From UBA940 sp031548515 (lineage in GTDB: Bacteria > Bacteroidota > Bacteroidia > Bacteroidales > Rikenellaceae), in assembly GCA_031548515.1 (NCBI GenBank), contig JAVBRB010000004.1, forward strand, positions 1-64,000: DNA of 64,000 nucleotides. The letters run 5' to 3'. Each line of letters begins with the position of its first letter. Within the stretch, counting starts at the first letter, position 1. The notes beneath the pieces are model-generated. The model was not told the DNA's origin. It saw only the letters and a program-made list of their open reading frames with translations, and did not search any database. Positions 18,017 to 26,443 of this stretch are shown here, piece after piece. The position numbers were made by a program, and so were the translations under genes.

Positions 18017-19696
18017 ATGCATAAATTGTTCATGACGGCGGCTCTCGTTCTGGCGATGGCCGCAACCGTTCCGTTGAGTGCGCAGGAACCCCTTCTGGAT
18101 ATCCTGAAGGAAGAACTCCTGTACCAGTCGGGAGAACTTTCAAAAACAGACATACCTCCTTATTACATGAATTTCCGCGTCACGGAGATCGACCGCAGCG
18201 AGGCCGGAGCTTCGTTCGGCGTGATATCGGTGCGGCACGAAACTCACGAACGTATTTTCAAACCGCATATCCGGATGGGCAGCTACGATTTCGACAACTT
18301 CCGCGGCGGCATGGACGGCTACCAAAGCAGCGGCTATTATTACGGGAGAAGCCTGCTGCCGATGTCGGACGAAAATCCGGATGCCATCCGTCAAATCATC
18401 TGGAAAGAGGTCGGGGAAGCATACAAGGCTTCGGTCGAAGAACTAGAAAAACTTCGGGCTGCCGATAAGGTCAACACAAAACGCGACGACAAAGCCCCTG
18501 ATTTCTCGGATGCCCCTGTCGAAAAATATTACGAGACACCGCTCTCAGACGACGAAAAGGCGTTCGACCGACCCGAAATGGAACGGCGCGTGAAAGCCTA
18601 CAGCGCGGTTTTCCTAGACAGCCCCGATATTATCAATTGTTCCGCCTCGATAAACTACACAGTGCTGCGTAAATATCTGGTATCTTCCGACGGCACGGAG
18701 ATCGCGCACAACAACCGCGCCTGCCGCCTGATGATCAACGCCGTGGTGCGCACCGCCGACGGCATGGAACTGCCGCTGTATAAATCATATTTTGCGTTCT
18801 CTCCGGATGGGCTTCCTTCGGACGAAGAGGTACTCGCCGACACCCGACTGCTCGCCGAAACACTGGAAAAAATGAAGGACGCACCCGTCGTCGACCCATA
18901 CACCGGCCCGGCACTGCTTTCGGGAGAAGCCGCAGGAGTTTTCTTCCACGAGATATTCGGGCACCGCATAGAGGGACAACGCATGAAAAGCGACAGCGAC
19001 GGCCAAACATTCAAGAAGATGGTGGGGCAGAACGTGTTGCCGAAACACTTCTCGGTTTACGATGATCCGACGCAGGCCGTATTCGGCGGCGACGATCTGT
19101 ACGGCTATTACCTTTACGACGATCAGGGCGTCAAAGCACGCCGCGTGGACGTAGTGGAAAAAGGCATGCTGAACGAATTTCTTATGACCCGCGTGCCGAC
19201 CGACGAGTTCGGCAGTTCGAACGGCCATGCCCGCGCGCAGGAAAATATGAACCCCGTTTCGCGCCAGTCGAACCTCATCGTGGAAACGGACAAATACCTG
19301 ACAGAAGAACAGCTTCGCAAGATACTAATTAAGGAAGCTAAGGCTCAGAAAAAAGATTTCGGGCTTTATTTCAAAGAGGTGACCGGCGGATTCACCATGA
19401 CAGGCAGACTCGGCGCCAATTCGTTTAACGTGACCCCGTTGGAAGTCTATAAAATCTACGTGGACGGACGCCCGGACGAACTTGTAAGGGGTGTGGACCT
19501 GATAGGCACGCCGCTCTCGATGTTCTCGAACATAATCGAGGCGGGTGGGCAGGCAGAGATATTTACCGGAGTTTGCGGAGCCGAATCAGGCAGCATTCCC
19601 GTAACTGCAGTATCGCCGCAGGTATTGGTCGAAAAAGTGGAAGTCCAGCGGAAGGGTAAGTCTTCCGATACCCCGCCTGTCCTTTCACGCCCTTAA
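18017..19696 (+). CDS. Exported TldD-like metallopeptidase
   Basis: A member of the TldD/PmbA metallopeptidase superfamily. The zinc motif HEXXXH is intact as HEIFGHRIEG near residue 311, followed by the C-terminal NGHARAQ and GGFTMTGRLGANSFNVTP blocks. Unlike E. coli TldD, it starts with a signal peptide (MHKLFMTAALVLAMAATVPLSAQ), so it should act in the periplasm or beyond. The 559-residue length exceeds cytosolic TldD (~480) through an N-terminal insert around residues 90-190. The ATG at 18017 is chosen because the signal peptide begins there. It is paired with the next gene, 13 bp away, as a probable heterodimer. Confidence 0.88.
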   Translation: MHKLFMTAALVLAMAATVPLSAQEPLLDILKEELLYQSGELSKTDIPPYYMNFRVTEIDRSEAGASFGVISVRHETHERIFKPHIRMGSYDFDNFRGGMDGYQSSGYYYGRSLLPMSDENPDAIRQIIWKEVGEAYKASVEELEKLRAADKVNTKRDDKAPDFSDAPVEKYYETPLSDDEKAFDRPEMERRVKAYSAVFLDSPDIINCSASINYTVLRKYLVSSDGTEIAHNNRACRLMINAVVRTADGMELPLYKSYFAFSPDGLPSDEEVLADTRLLAETLEKMKDAPVVDPYTGPALLSGEAAGVFFHEIFGHRIEGQRMKSDSDGQTFKKMVGQNVLPKHFSVYDDPTQAVFGGDDLYGYYLYDDQGVKARRVDVVEKGMLNEFLMTRVPTDEFGSSNGHARAQENMNPVSRQSNLIVETDKYLTEEQLRKILIKEAKAQKKDFGLYFKEVTGGFTMTGRLGANSFNVTPLEVYKIYVDGRPDELVRGVDLIGTPLSMFSNIIEAGGQAEIFTGVCGAESGSIPVTAVSPQVLVEKVEVQRKGKSSDTPPVLSRP

Positions 19697-19709
19697 AATC
19701 AGACATATC

Positions 19710-21386
19710 ATGAGAAGTCATATAATATCAATATTCGCAGCACTAGCATGTTGGACTGCGGCGGCGCAAAGCCAGGACGAGACCATTTTACGCGCGATGG
19801 AAACCGAGCTTTCGCGCAACATGGAGGAACTGAGTATGGACGACCTCGGCCGGCCTTTCTGGATCGGCTACATCTACTGCGACGTACGTGTGATGACGGT
19901 CGCGGCATCGCTTGGCGAGGTAGTGCAGTCGCTGACGCAACCCCAGAGGCTAAATGCCACCCGCGTACTGTTCGGCGGCTACCCCATGACCAGCGATATA
20001 AATTACAACTCCATGTATAATATCGGCAGCTCGGCCATAGAGGCCGATGAAGAACAGATCAGGCGTGAATTCTGGCTCAATACCGATGCTAACTACAAGC
20101 AAACTGCGCCCAACATGGCCCGTAAGGCGGCCATGAGGCGGCAAAGTGCGCGAACACCCGAAGAGGAAGCGCTGCCGGATATGCTGCCTGTCACAGCCAT
20201 TGAAAAGACGGTTAAAAGTCCGGACTTAGATCTAGACGCCGCGGAGTGGGAAAAACGCGTGGCTGAGCTGTCGGCCGTATTTGCAAAACATCCTGCGCTC
20301 TACGGTTCGGAAGTCCGCATGACGGCATACGACTGGACAAACTGGGCCTGCACGTCGGAATCAGTGCGCATGCGCTACCCATCCTCGTTCGCGTCGCTGT
20401 CCGTCAGGGCCTCGGTGCGCACTCCCGATGGGGAGGAGTTCTCCGACAACATCGAAATATACGCCACTTCCGACCTGACACTGCCTTCGTCGCAGCAACT
20501 GCTAGATCAGATAGAACGGTTTGCCCATAATTTGAGCGAATACGCCGCGGCGACCAAAATAGAAGAGTTCTACTCCGGTCCCGTACTTTTCACAGGCCAA
20601 CCGGTGTTTCGTATGTTCGACGCCAATCTGCTACCCAACAACGGCGACGGCCTGTTGGTGAAACGGCGTTCCGAAAATCCGCAGAACCAAAGTGGCGGCA
20701 ACTATTATGGGGGACAACGGTCATCCGCAGCCCGCAGGCTTGAGAACCGCCTCGGGCAAAGGGTGCTCGACCGCAAACTGACCGTCGCCAACCATTCGAC
20801 GATGCAGGAATATAAAGGGACTCCGCTCCTGGGATACTACGAAATAGATGCCGACGGCGTTGTTCCGGCAGCTTCGCTCACGGTGATCGACGGCGGAATG
20901 CTGCGCACCCTGCTCAACGGCTGCACACCGACGCTTAAAAGTCCCGCATCTACCGGAAGCAACCGCCTCAGCCTCAACATAACGCCGACAGTAGCGCCGG
21001 GAACGCTGGAAATCAGTTCTTCGGAAACAAAACCGGCTGCCCAGCTCGAACTCGAACTCATTGACCTCGCCAAAAGCGACGGACTGAAATATGCCTACAT
21101 AGTGGAAAGGATGAGCGGCAAGGTGAATCTGGTATGGAGGATCGACGTCGCCACGGGTGCGCGTACCCTCGTCCGCAATGCAGAAGTTACTCCGGTCGCC
21201 CTACCGCAGCTCAAGCGTATCGCCGGAGTTTCCACCGAAAGCCAGGTCTACAACTACCTTGCGGGGCAGGTTCCGGCGTCGATGATATATCCGTCGGCCG
21301 TACTGCTCGAAGACGTCGAGATCGGCGAGATGGAAACAACCAAGGAAAAGCCGTCGCCCATAGTAAACCCGCTGCAGCGGCAGTAA
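19710..21386 (+). CDS. Exported TldE/PmbA-like partner
   Basis: A 558-residue paralogue of the preceding protein, with a signal peptide ending TAAAQ. It keeps the superfamily architecture (the KIEEFYSGPVLFTGQP block aligns with DPYTGPALLSGEAAGVF upstream; GCTPTLKSPASTGSNR aligns with the C-terminal glycine-rich block) but lacks HEXXXH, reading PVFRMFDANLL where the zinc helix should be. In E. coli the TldE subunit likewise lacks zinc and pairs with TldD. The substrate is unknown. The length and the signal peptide match those of its partner. Confidence 0.8.
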   Translation: MRSHIISIFAALACWTAAAQSQDETILRAMETELSRNMEELSMDDLGRPFWIGYIYCDVRVMTVAASLGEVVQSLTQPQRLNATRVLFGGYPMTSDINYNSMYNIGSSAIEADEEQIRREFWLNTDANYKQTAPNMARKAAMRRQSARTPEEEALPDMLPVTAIEKTVKSPDLDLDAAEWEKRVAELSAVFAKHPALYGSEVRMTAYDWTNWACTSESVRMRYPSSFASLSVRASVRTPDGEEFSDNIEIYATSDLTLPSSQQLLDQIERFAHNLSEYAAATKIEEFYSGPVLFTGQPVFRMFDANLLPNNGDGLLVKRRSENPQNQSGGNYYGGQRSSAARRLENRLGQRVLDRKLTVANHSTMQEYKGTPLLGYYEIDADGVVPAASLTVIDGGMLRTLLNGCTPTLKSPASTGSNRLSLNITPTVAPGTLEISSSETKPAAQLELELIDLAKSDGLKYAYIVERMSGKVNLVWRIDVATGARTLVRNAEVTPVALPQLKRIAGVSTESQVYNYLAGQVPASMIYPSAVLLEDVEIGEMETTKEKPSPIVNPLQRQ

Positions 21387-21436
21387 CGGCCGCAGCGAAT
21401 TAATTCAGGGCGGCTTCGGATTTCCGATAATTTATA

Positions 21437-21444
21437 TATCTTTG
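21437..21444 (+). promoter_or_regulatory. -7 element of rplY
   Basis: TATCTTTG matches TAnnTTTG. It gives a leader of ~85 nt before the ATG at 21537 and lies downstream of the tldE-like stop at 21386. Confidence 0.55.
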
Positions 21445-21536
21445 CACCCGCAAACGTTTATGGGGAGCCGGACAGATTGCGGTGCCGGTTCTGAGTGGCG
21501 TTGAAGTGGATCATTAACCTGTTAAAATTCAAAAAC

Positions 21537-22124
21537 ATGCAATCCATCAAACTCAGCGCGAAGAAGCGCGAAGAATTCGGCAAGAAAAACAGCAAGGCTG
21601 TGCGCCGCGAAGAACGCATCCCCGCTGTAATCTACGGCCAGGGCGAACCCGTTAATTTCTCGCTGGACGTTAAAGAGGTCAATCCTCTCATCTACTCGCC
21701 GAAATCATACATCGTAGAACTTGACATCGAGGGTACAAAAGAATTCGCCGTACTCCGCGAAGTACAGTTCCACCCGGTCAAGGAAGAGATCCTGCACATG
21801 GACTTCTACCGCGTGAACGAAGCGAAACCCGTCACCATCGATATTCCGGTAACGATCACCGGGAACTCCGAAGGCGTGAAAATGGGCGGCAAGCTCGTCC
21901 AGAGCAAGCGCAAACTCACGGTAAGCGGCCTTATCAAAGATCTTCCCGACGAACTGACGGTGGATATAACCGAACTGGGCATCGGCAAAACCATCTTTGT
22001 GGGCGACCTCAGCTACGACAACCTGCGCCTTCTGAACCCCGCTTCGACAGCCATCTGCGCGATCCGCGTAACCCGTGCGGCGGCAGCGGCGGCAGCGGCG
22101 GCAGCGGCAGAAAACAAGAAATAG
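21537..22124 (+). CDS. rplY: 50S ribosomal protein L25 (CTC type)
   Basis: A 5S-rRNA-binding ribosomal protein of the long CTC form (195 residues): N-terminal L25 domain (AKKREEFGKKNSKAVRREE, IPAVIYGQGEP) and C-terminal beta domain (EILHMDFYRVNEAKPVTIDI, LPDELTVDITELGIG). The start at 21537 gives the standard MQSIKLSA N-terminus. The C-terminus is an unusual run of 11 alanines followed by ENKK, encoded by a 9-bp tandem repeat. It is followed by pth, the common rplY-pth arrangement. Confidence 0.95.
   Translation: MQSIKLSAKKREEFGKKNSKAVRREERIPAVIYGQGEPVNFSLDVKEVNPLIYSPKSYIVELDIEGTKEFAVLREVQFHPVKEEILHMDFYRVNEAKPVTIDIPVTITGNSEGVKMGGKLVQSKRKLTVSGLIKDLPDELTVDITELGIGKTIFVGDLSYDNLRLLNPASTAICAIRVTRAAAAAAAAAAAENKK
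22077..22109 (+). repeat. 9-bp tandem repeat coding a poly-Ala tail
   Basis: GCGGCGGCA is repeated three times (22077-22103) followed by a partial copy GCGGCA (22104-22109). It encodes the 11-alanine run at the C-terminus of L25. Confidence 0.85.
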
Positions 22125-22170
22125 TATTATGCCGATGGTCAGATTTGTTTTGACCTAAAATATTTCTCTG

Positions 22171-22737
22171 ATGAAATATCTGATTGTCGGGTTAGGTAAC
22201 CCAGGTCCGGAATATGCCGAAACCCGCCATAATATAGGTTTTAAAGTGTTGGACACCCTTGCAGCGGTGTCCAACGCTGTTTTTGCGCCCGGGCGTTATG
22301 GCGACACATGCACCGTGCGCCATCGTGGGCACATAATCGTTCTGATGAAACCGCAAACCTATATGAACCTGAGTGGCAAAGCAGTGCGATACTGGATGCA
22401 GCAGGAAAAAGTGGATATAGAAAATGTAATGGTAGTGGTCGACGACATAGCACTGCCGTTCGGCAAGCTGCGCATCCGCTCGAAGGGTTCTGACGGCGGA
22501 CACAACGGCCTGCACGACATTATCTGGACGCTCGAGGCTGACAATTTCCCGCGTATCCGCTTCGGCATAGGCGGCGATTTCCCGCGCGGGCTGCAGGCTG
22601 ACTACGTGTTGAGCCAGTGGACGGGCGAAGAGAAGAAGGTGCTGCCCGAAAAGGTGGATATCGCGGTCAAGGCCATTCAGTCATTCGTTTCAGTGGGCAT
22701 CGAGCGAACGATGAACACATTCAACACAAAAGGTTAA
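22171..22737 (+). CDS. pth: Peptidyl-tRNA hydrolase
   Basis: Recycles peptidyl-tRNA released from stalled ribosomes. The 188-residue protein has the N-terminal GLGNPGPEYAETRHNIGF with Asn10 and catalytic His20, then KPQTYMNLSG, the DDIALPFGKLRIR loop and GGHNGL. All active-site residues are in place. It follows rplY by 46 bp and runs straight into the S4-domain gene (1-bp gap). Confidence 0.96.
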   Translation: MKYLIVGLGNPGPEYAETRHNIGFKVLDTLAAVSNAVFAPGRYGDTCTVRHRGHIIVLMKPQTYMNLSGKAVRYWMQQEKVDIENVMVVVDDIALPFGKLRIRSKGSDGGHNGLHDIIWTLEADNFPRIRFGIGGDFPRGLQADYVLSQWTGEEKKVLPEKVDIAVKAIQSFVSVGIERTMNTFNTKG

Positions 22738-22738
22738 T

Positions 22739-23131
22739 ATGCCTGTCCGTATAGATAAATGGTTGTGGTCCGTAAGGATCTACAAGACACGCACTATGGC
22801 GGCGGACGCGGTAAAAATGAACCGCGTGTGGGTCAACGGGGCGTGGGTCAAGCCGTCGTACGACGTCAAGACGGGCGATATTATCGACGTGCGCAAAGGA
22901 CAGATCACATTCAGGTTCCGGATTCTGGAACTGGTGAATAACCGCCTGCCGGCAAGGGATGTCGCGCGATATGTCGAGAACATCACTCCGCAGGAAGAAC
23001 TTGAAAAGCTGTTGGTTCCGCGTGAAACCGTTTTTATCAGCCGCGACCGCGGCACGGGCCGTCCCACAAAAAAAGAGCGCCGAGATATCGACGCCCTTAT
23101 GGAGGACCTTTTCCTGGAGGATTTAGACTGA
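22739..23131 (+). CDS. S4-domain RNA-binding protein (Hsp15/HslR type)
   Basis: A 130-residue protein with an N-terminal S4 domain: RIDKWLWSVRIYKTRTMAADAV, then NRVWVNGAWVKPSYDVKTGDII. The charged C-terminal tail (GRPTKKERRDIDALMEDLFLE) is like that of the HslR/Hsp15 family, which binds stalled 50S subunits carrying nascent chains. The location next to pth fits a ribosome-rescue role; this is inference. A hairpin terminator follows at 23156. Confidence 0.88.
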   Translation: MPVRIDKWLWSVRIYKTRTMAADAVKMNRVWVNGAWVKPSYDVKTGDIIDVRKGQITFRFRILELVNNRLPARDVARYVENITPQEELEKLLVPRETVFISRDRGTGRPTKKERRDIDALMEDLFLEDLD

Positions 23132-23155
23132 CAAAAATATTGTGATTTACACAAG

Positions 23156-23178
23156 GAGGCCGGAAATACGGCCTCTTT
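23156..23178 (+). terminator. Hairpin terminator after S4-domain gene
   Basis: GAGGCCG / CGGCCTC arms (23156-23162, 23169-23175) with a 6-nt loop, followed by TTT. It lies 25 bp after the stop codon. Confidence 0.75.
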
Positions 23179-23370
23179 GTCATTCCGAGGGGAACCGGAC
23201 AGGCAGGACAACAATGCGTCGAACGTTGCCATCCGGCGATGAGGGCTTTACCTTATAAACTAAACCCAAATCAAACTCTAAACTATCATGTAGTTCCCTT
23301 GTTGTGCGATAGATCAGTTTCACTCGCTAAATATTCTCACATCGCACTCGCTCGGGACGATAAATATTGC

Positions 23371-23399
23371 GATAACGACAGATCTGTCGTTATCTTTTT
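23371..23399 (+). terminator. Palindromic hairpin with T-run
   Basis: A perfect 24-bp palindrome (23371-23394, centred on AGATCT) is followed by TTTTTC. It is a rho-independent terminator shape on the plus strand although the nearest rightward gene ends 240 bp earlier. Confidence 0.6.
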
Positions 23400-23458
23400 C
23401 TATTGTAGCATCTAATTCTGCACCGTTATGCATTGCATATCGGCCTTGGGAGCCAAAC

Positions 23459-23492
23459 GGCCCGGACTATTTTCTGAAAACAGGTCCGGGCC
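23459..23492 (-). terminator. GC-rich hairpin ending the phage module
   Basis: GGCCCGGAC (23459-23467) pairs with GTCCGGGCC (23484-23492); an inner TTTTC/GAAAA pair continues the stem. It lies 20 bp beyond the holin stop on the minus strand. Confidence 0.6.
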
Positions 23493-23512
23493 ATCGCTAC
23501 TTTAAGTGAAGA

Positions 23513-23941
23513 TTATTCATCATGGCCGATTGCCCTGCCGACCTTTTTTTTCAGCAGGTTCTTCACCGCGCCGAAAATCGGGTGTCCGGTTATGTCGGCG
23601 GCGTTCTCGAGGTAACTCCAGAATTCGACGCCGCACACGAAACCCGTAAAAATCTTGGCCAAGTGCAGTTCAACGAACGTGAGTACCATGCTGTCGAGCA
23701 TCCATGCCAGAGCGATCCCAGCCATCACGAATATCAGCTTTGTGACAGTGTCCCATGCCCTGCGGCTCGAAAACCGCCATTGCAATCCGGCCCGGCGGGA
23801 GCGGCATCGGCCGGCGACAATCCCCGTCACGAAATCCATCGCGACAAAGGCCATGGCGCAAACGATAAGTCCCTGCGCCGGAGCGAACAGCGCAAAAAAC
23901 CCGGCGACACAACCCCACAAGCATTTAAAGGTATTTTCCAT
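23513..23941 (-). CDS. Phage holin family protein
   Basis: A 142-residue protein with three to four hydrophobic segments: WGCVAGFFALFAPAQGLIVCAMAFVAMDFVTGIVAG, LIFVMAGIALAWMLDSM and FTGFVCGVEFWSYLENAA. The FVAMDFVTGIVAG and VEFWSYLENA motifs match the phage_holin_4 family common in Bacteroidales prophages. It would form pores in the inner membrane. It is the last gene of the phage module, 5 bp after the 155-aa gene. No endolysin gene accompanies it. Confidence 0.8.
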   Translation of the reverse strand: MENTFKCLWGCVAGFFALFAPAQGLIVCAMAFVAMDFVTGIVAGRCRSRRAGLQWRFSSRRAWDTVTKLIFVMAGIALAWMLDSMVLTFVELHLAKIFTGFVCGVEFWSYLENAADITGHPIFGAVKNLLKKKVGRAIGHDE

Positions 23942-23946
23942 AGCGG

Positions 23947-24414
23947 CTACAAGACTACATGTCCTTCGATGGAGCGGCGGTTTCGGATGTTTTTACATGC
24001 GTCATATTCAGGGAAACCGGCGGGATCGGACTCTATATGCCCGACTGCGCGTTTCACGAGGGCCGAGGCATCACTCCGCAGACGTCGCACGGCATAGCGC
24101 AATTTCGTATCGCCTGCCTTTGCAAGGTTTCTCGAATTGATCTCGACCACCCCGGCTGCCCCGGCCTGGACCGACAATGACGGCAACATCAGCAGTTTCA
24201 CATACAAAGCGAGCGGCGGCAGGATGTATTCCGACAAAAACTCCGGATATTCTCCTGCACACAGTTTCCCGTACAGCAGTTCGCCCAAAACGGGACGGAT
24301 GAACTTCTGCTGCGCGGCGAGTATAGTGGATTCGGAAACGGCATCCGCGGTTATGAAATCGGGGGCGCGGAAAGCCATCTCAGCTACCTGCGCAGGTGTA
24401 ATTAATAGTTCCAT
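23947..24414 (-). CDS. Phage head-tail connector-like protein
   Basis: A 155-residue soluble protein. Its N-terminal LLITPAQVAEMAFRAPDF and the following helices (ESTILAAQQKFIRPVLGELLYGKLCAG) resemble small Bacteroidales phage connector proteins of the DUF6712 kind. The assignment rests on this pattern and on the position after the portal gene, so it is tentative. The C-terminus is basic (CKNIRNRRSIEGH). Confidence 0.5.
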   Translation of the reverse strand: MELLITPAQVAEMAFRAPDFITADAVSESTILAAQQKFIRPVLGELLYGKLCAGEYPEFLSEYILPPLALYVKLLMLPSLSVQAGAAGVVEINSRNLAKAGDTKLRYAVRRLRSDASALVKRAVGHIESDPAGFPEYDACKNIRNRRSIEGHVVL

Positions 24415-24427
24415 AATTCAAATTATT

Positions 24428-24620
24428 ATTGAAGCTGTATGGAAGATCGGATTTAACTTCGTTTTCCTCCTCGCGGCTCGGCAAAATAAATTTATTAATT
24501 TTGCTCTCGCTCCCAGCGTCGGCTTAGGCGGACGAAAAGCGAAGAGCGGAGTGTACTGACGTGCATGAGCATCCGAGCGACGACGTCCAACGTCAAAGCC
24601 GCCTTTCATACAGCTTCAAT
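24428..24620. repeat. Inverted-repeat-bounded insert between portal and connector genes
   Basis: ATTGAAGCTGTATG (24428-24441) and its exact reverse complement (24607-24620) bound a 193-bp segment. The right arm overlaps the portal stop codon. Inside, the minus-strand stretch GCCGAGCCGCGAGGAGGAAA recurs, with few changes, at 50560-50615. No gene is present; an open frame here is explained by the repeat. It may be a small mobile or REP-like element. Confidence 0.5.
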
Positions 24621-25851
24621 CAATGTTTTTCATATTATACTTGGTGATCTGGCCCAGGTACCACTGCTGGTTCGGGTCTTCCGGGTCATATTCCAGACCG
24701 TCTGCCTTGCGGGCCTCCCATACCTTCATATAAAGGGGTTTGGCCTTAGTCGGTGGACGGTTCACCACTTGTAGCGACGACGTATCGACGCACAGGATAA
24801 GCTCCAGCACACGGCGGATCGGCTCCAGAAGTTCGGCCTGCTCGGCGAGGATAACCGTGTTGAGTGCAATCTCGTACTCGTGCAGGATGCGCTCGGCGTT
24901 AAAGCCGCTGTTGTAGTCGAGGCCGCTCAGCGAACGGAACCACGAGTGAGCCACGACGATATCCGAAGTGGCCTGGTCGTGCAGCGTCTTCCAGTCGCCC
25001 TCATTGGCCGAAGCGATGGGGATGAAGCGCGAAGAGTCGTTCTGGTCGCTTTCCTTTATCATGAACATCACCTGTCCGGGATTACCGGCGAACTTACGTT
25101 CGGCTGTCTTCACGATTTCGTCGGCCTGCTGTTCGTCGTCGACTGCGCCGTCGAGCATCATAACACCCGAAAGCTGGAACGAATTGTCCAGACGGCTGAT
25201 ATTCCATTTATCTGTCTTATATGCGATAGCCGAAACGTTCATACCGGCGATATACGAAGGCACTCCATAGTGTCGGAACATCGGCTCGTAGTCCTTGTAG
25301 TGAATAATGGAACGCAGCAGGCCGTCATCACACGCTGCAAAATCGGGATAAAGCGGCAGACATTTCGCCTCGGAGTATTTGTAGCGCGTCCAATCATGAT
25401 GCAGGATGATACCGGCGCCGTCTTTCGCAACACGGCAGCCCGAAGCGTCCTGATGGTGCAGCGACAGGAATGTGTTGGCCTTGTCGGTCACCACTTCGAG
25501 AAATGCGTTGCCGAACAGTGACTTGTCGAAAGCCAGTTTGTTCAGGACCTGGCGCAGGGTTTCGCCCCTGCCATTGGCCCGCCCGACAAATCGCCCGAGG
25601 TCCTGCTGGTTCTGGTCGAACGAGAGACCTTTGCCTGAGATATAGTCGGCCTTGTCATTGATGATGCGGCGGTGGGTAGTCGAACGTCGCGACATCAGCG
25701 CCAAGGCGTTAGGAAACAGGTTGTCGTCGCCCCAACGCCAGAATTTAGCGTCGGAAACCATCCTCCCGGAAGCCCAGCCTGCCATCGGCTCTTTCGATCC
25801 GCGCACAGCGTAAACTCTACCCTGACGCCGGTTGTTATTATTTCTTCTCAT
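24616..25851 (-). CDS. Phage portal protein
   Basis: A 411-residue protein. Portal character is shown by FWRWGDDNLFPNALALMSRRS-type N-terminal sequence, HRRIINDKADYISGKGL, the central NISRLDNSFQLSGVMMLDG and the long helix VAHSWFRSLSGLDYNSGFNAERILHEYEIALNTVILAEQAELLEPI typical of portal stems. It would form the dodecameric DNA gate of the capsid. It sits after the 163-aa gene and before the connector gene. No terminase gene accompanies it, which is abnormal for a functional phage. Confidence 0.75.
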   Translation of the reverse strand: MRRNNNNRRQGRVYAVRGSKEPMAGWASGRMVSDAKFWRWGDDNLFPNALALMSRRSTTHRRIINDKADYISGKGLSFDQNQQDLGRFVGRANGRGETLRQVLNKLAFDKSLFGNAFLEVVTDKANTFLSLHHQDASGCRVAKDGAGIILHHDWTRYKYSEAKCLPLYPDFAACDDGLLRSIIHYKDYEPMFRHYGVPSYIAGMNVSAIAYKTDKWNISRLDNSFQLSGVMMLDGAVDDEQQADEIVKTAERKFAGNPGQVMFMIKESDQNDSSRFIPIASANEGDWKTLHDQATSDIVVAHSWFRSLSGLDYNSGFNAERILHEYEIALNTVILAEQAELLEPIRRVLELILCVDTSSLQVVNRPPTKAKPLYMKVWEARKADGLEYDPEDPNQQWYLGQITKYNMKNID

Positions 25852-25940
25852 TGATTTGCATTTATTATTTCTCCTTTGTGAAACAAATCGATAAACCGAA
25901 GGGACAGGCCGGAGTGCCTGCCCCTTATTCTCAGTGTAGA

Positions 25941-26432
25941 TCAGCCCTTCAACGGCTTTGAATATTCCGTATCCGTGCTTTCAAATATTACCGTTACCGA
26001 CGGGAAGTCCGGGTAGCGGGAGCCGGAATCGGAAAAACCCTTCGTCAGCCGGAGCGGATACTTCGCGCCGAATCGTGGCGAGTATCCTGCCAGAAGACGT
26101 TGCCCTGCACCTGTGGTAATCAGAGCGATAAAACCGGTGGTTTCGGAAAGTTCTGTCAGCGCAAGGTGTGTTTCCTCTCCGGCTGGAAACTCCACCTTCA
26201 ATGTATGCCTGACCAACGGCTGTCCTCCTGCACCAAAAGCTTCTTCAGTGTACGACGCACGGTCTTCACGGAACACATATGCCGCAAAAGGCTCTGAAGT
26301 TTCCGCAGAGGTAAAGCAATCCCCGGCGGGATCATATACGGCACTTTTAAAATCCGGCACAGCGATCAATCCGACTGAAACTATACCACCGGCGGGTTTC
26401 GACGATGCCCTGCCTAATCCGCGTAATCGCAT
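25941..26432 (-). CDS. Phage module protein of unknown function
   Basis: A 163-residue protein starting with a basic segment (MRLRGLGRASSKPAGG) followed by strand-rich sequence (VSVGLIAVPDFKSAVYDPAGD; GFIALITTGAGQRLLAGYSPRFGAKYPLRL). It has no recognised motif. It lies 11 bp after the capsid gene and 89 bp before the portal gene. A GC-rich hairpin (GGACAGGC / GCCTGCCCC, about 25899-25921) lies in the following gap. A head decoration or completion role is a guess. Confidence 0.55.
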   Translation of the reverse strand: MRLRGLGRASSKPAGGIVSVGLIAVPDFKSAVYDPAGDCFTSAETSEPFAAYVFREDRASYTEEAFGAGGQPLVRHTLKVEFPAGEETHLALTELSETTGFIALITTGAGQRLLAGYSPRFGAKYPLRLTKGFSDSGSRYPDFPSVTVIFESTDTEYSKPLKG

Positions 26433-26443
26433 TACGGTCGACG

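Larger units (their letters stand above)
23132..23512. other. 381-bp intergenic region with three hairpins
   Basis: No gene is seen. It holds a terminator for the S4 gene (23156-23178), a perfect 24-bp palindrome plus T-run (23371-23399), and a GC-rich hairpin (23459-23492) that would end the leftward phage module. A REP-like stretch begins GTCATTCCGAGGGGAACC near 23178. It forms the left flank of the phage module. Confidence 0.6.

Noticed and set aside
24418..24609. Open frame resembling another at 50555-50791
   Set aside because: The likeness is due to a shared noncoding repeat; neither frame has a promoter or sensible protein composition.
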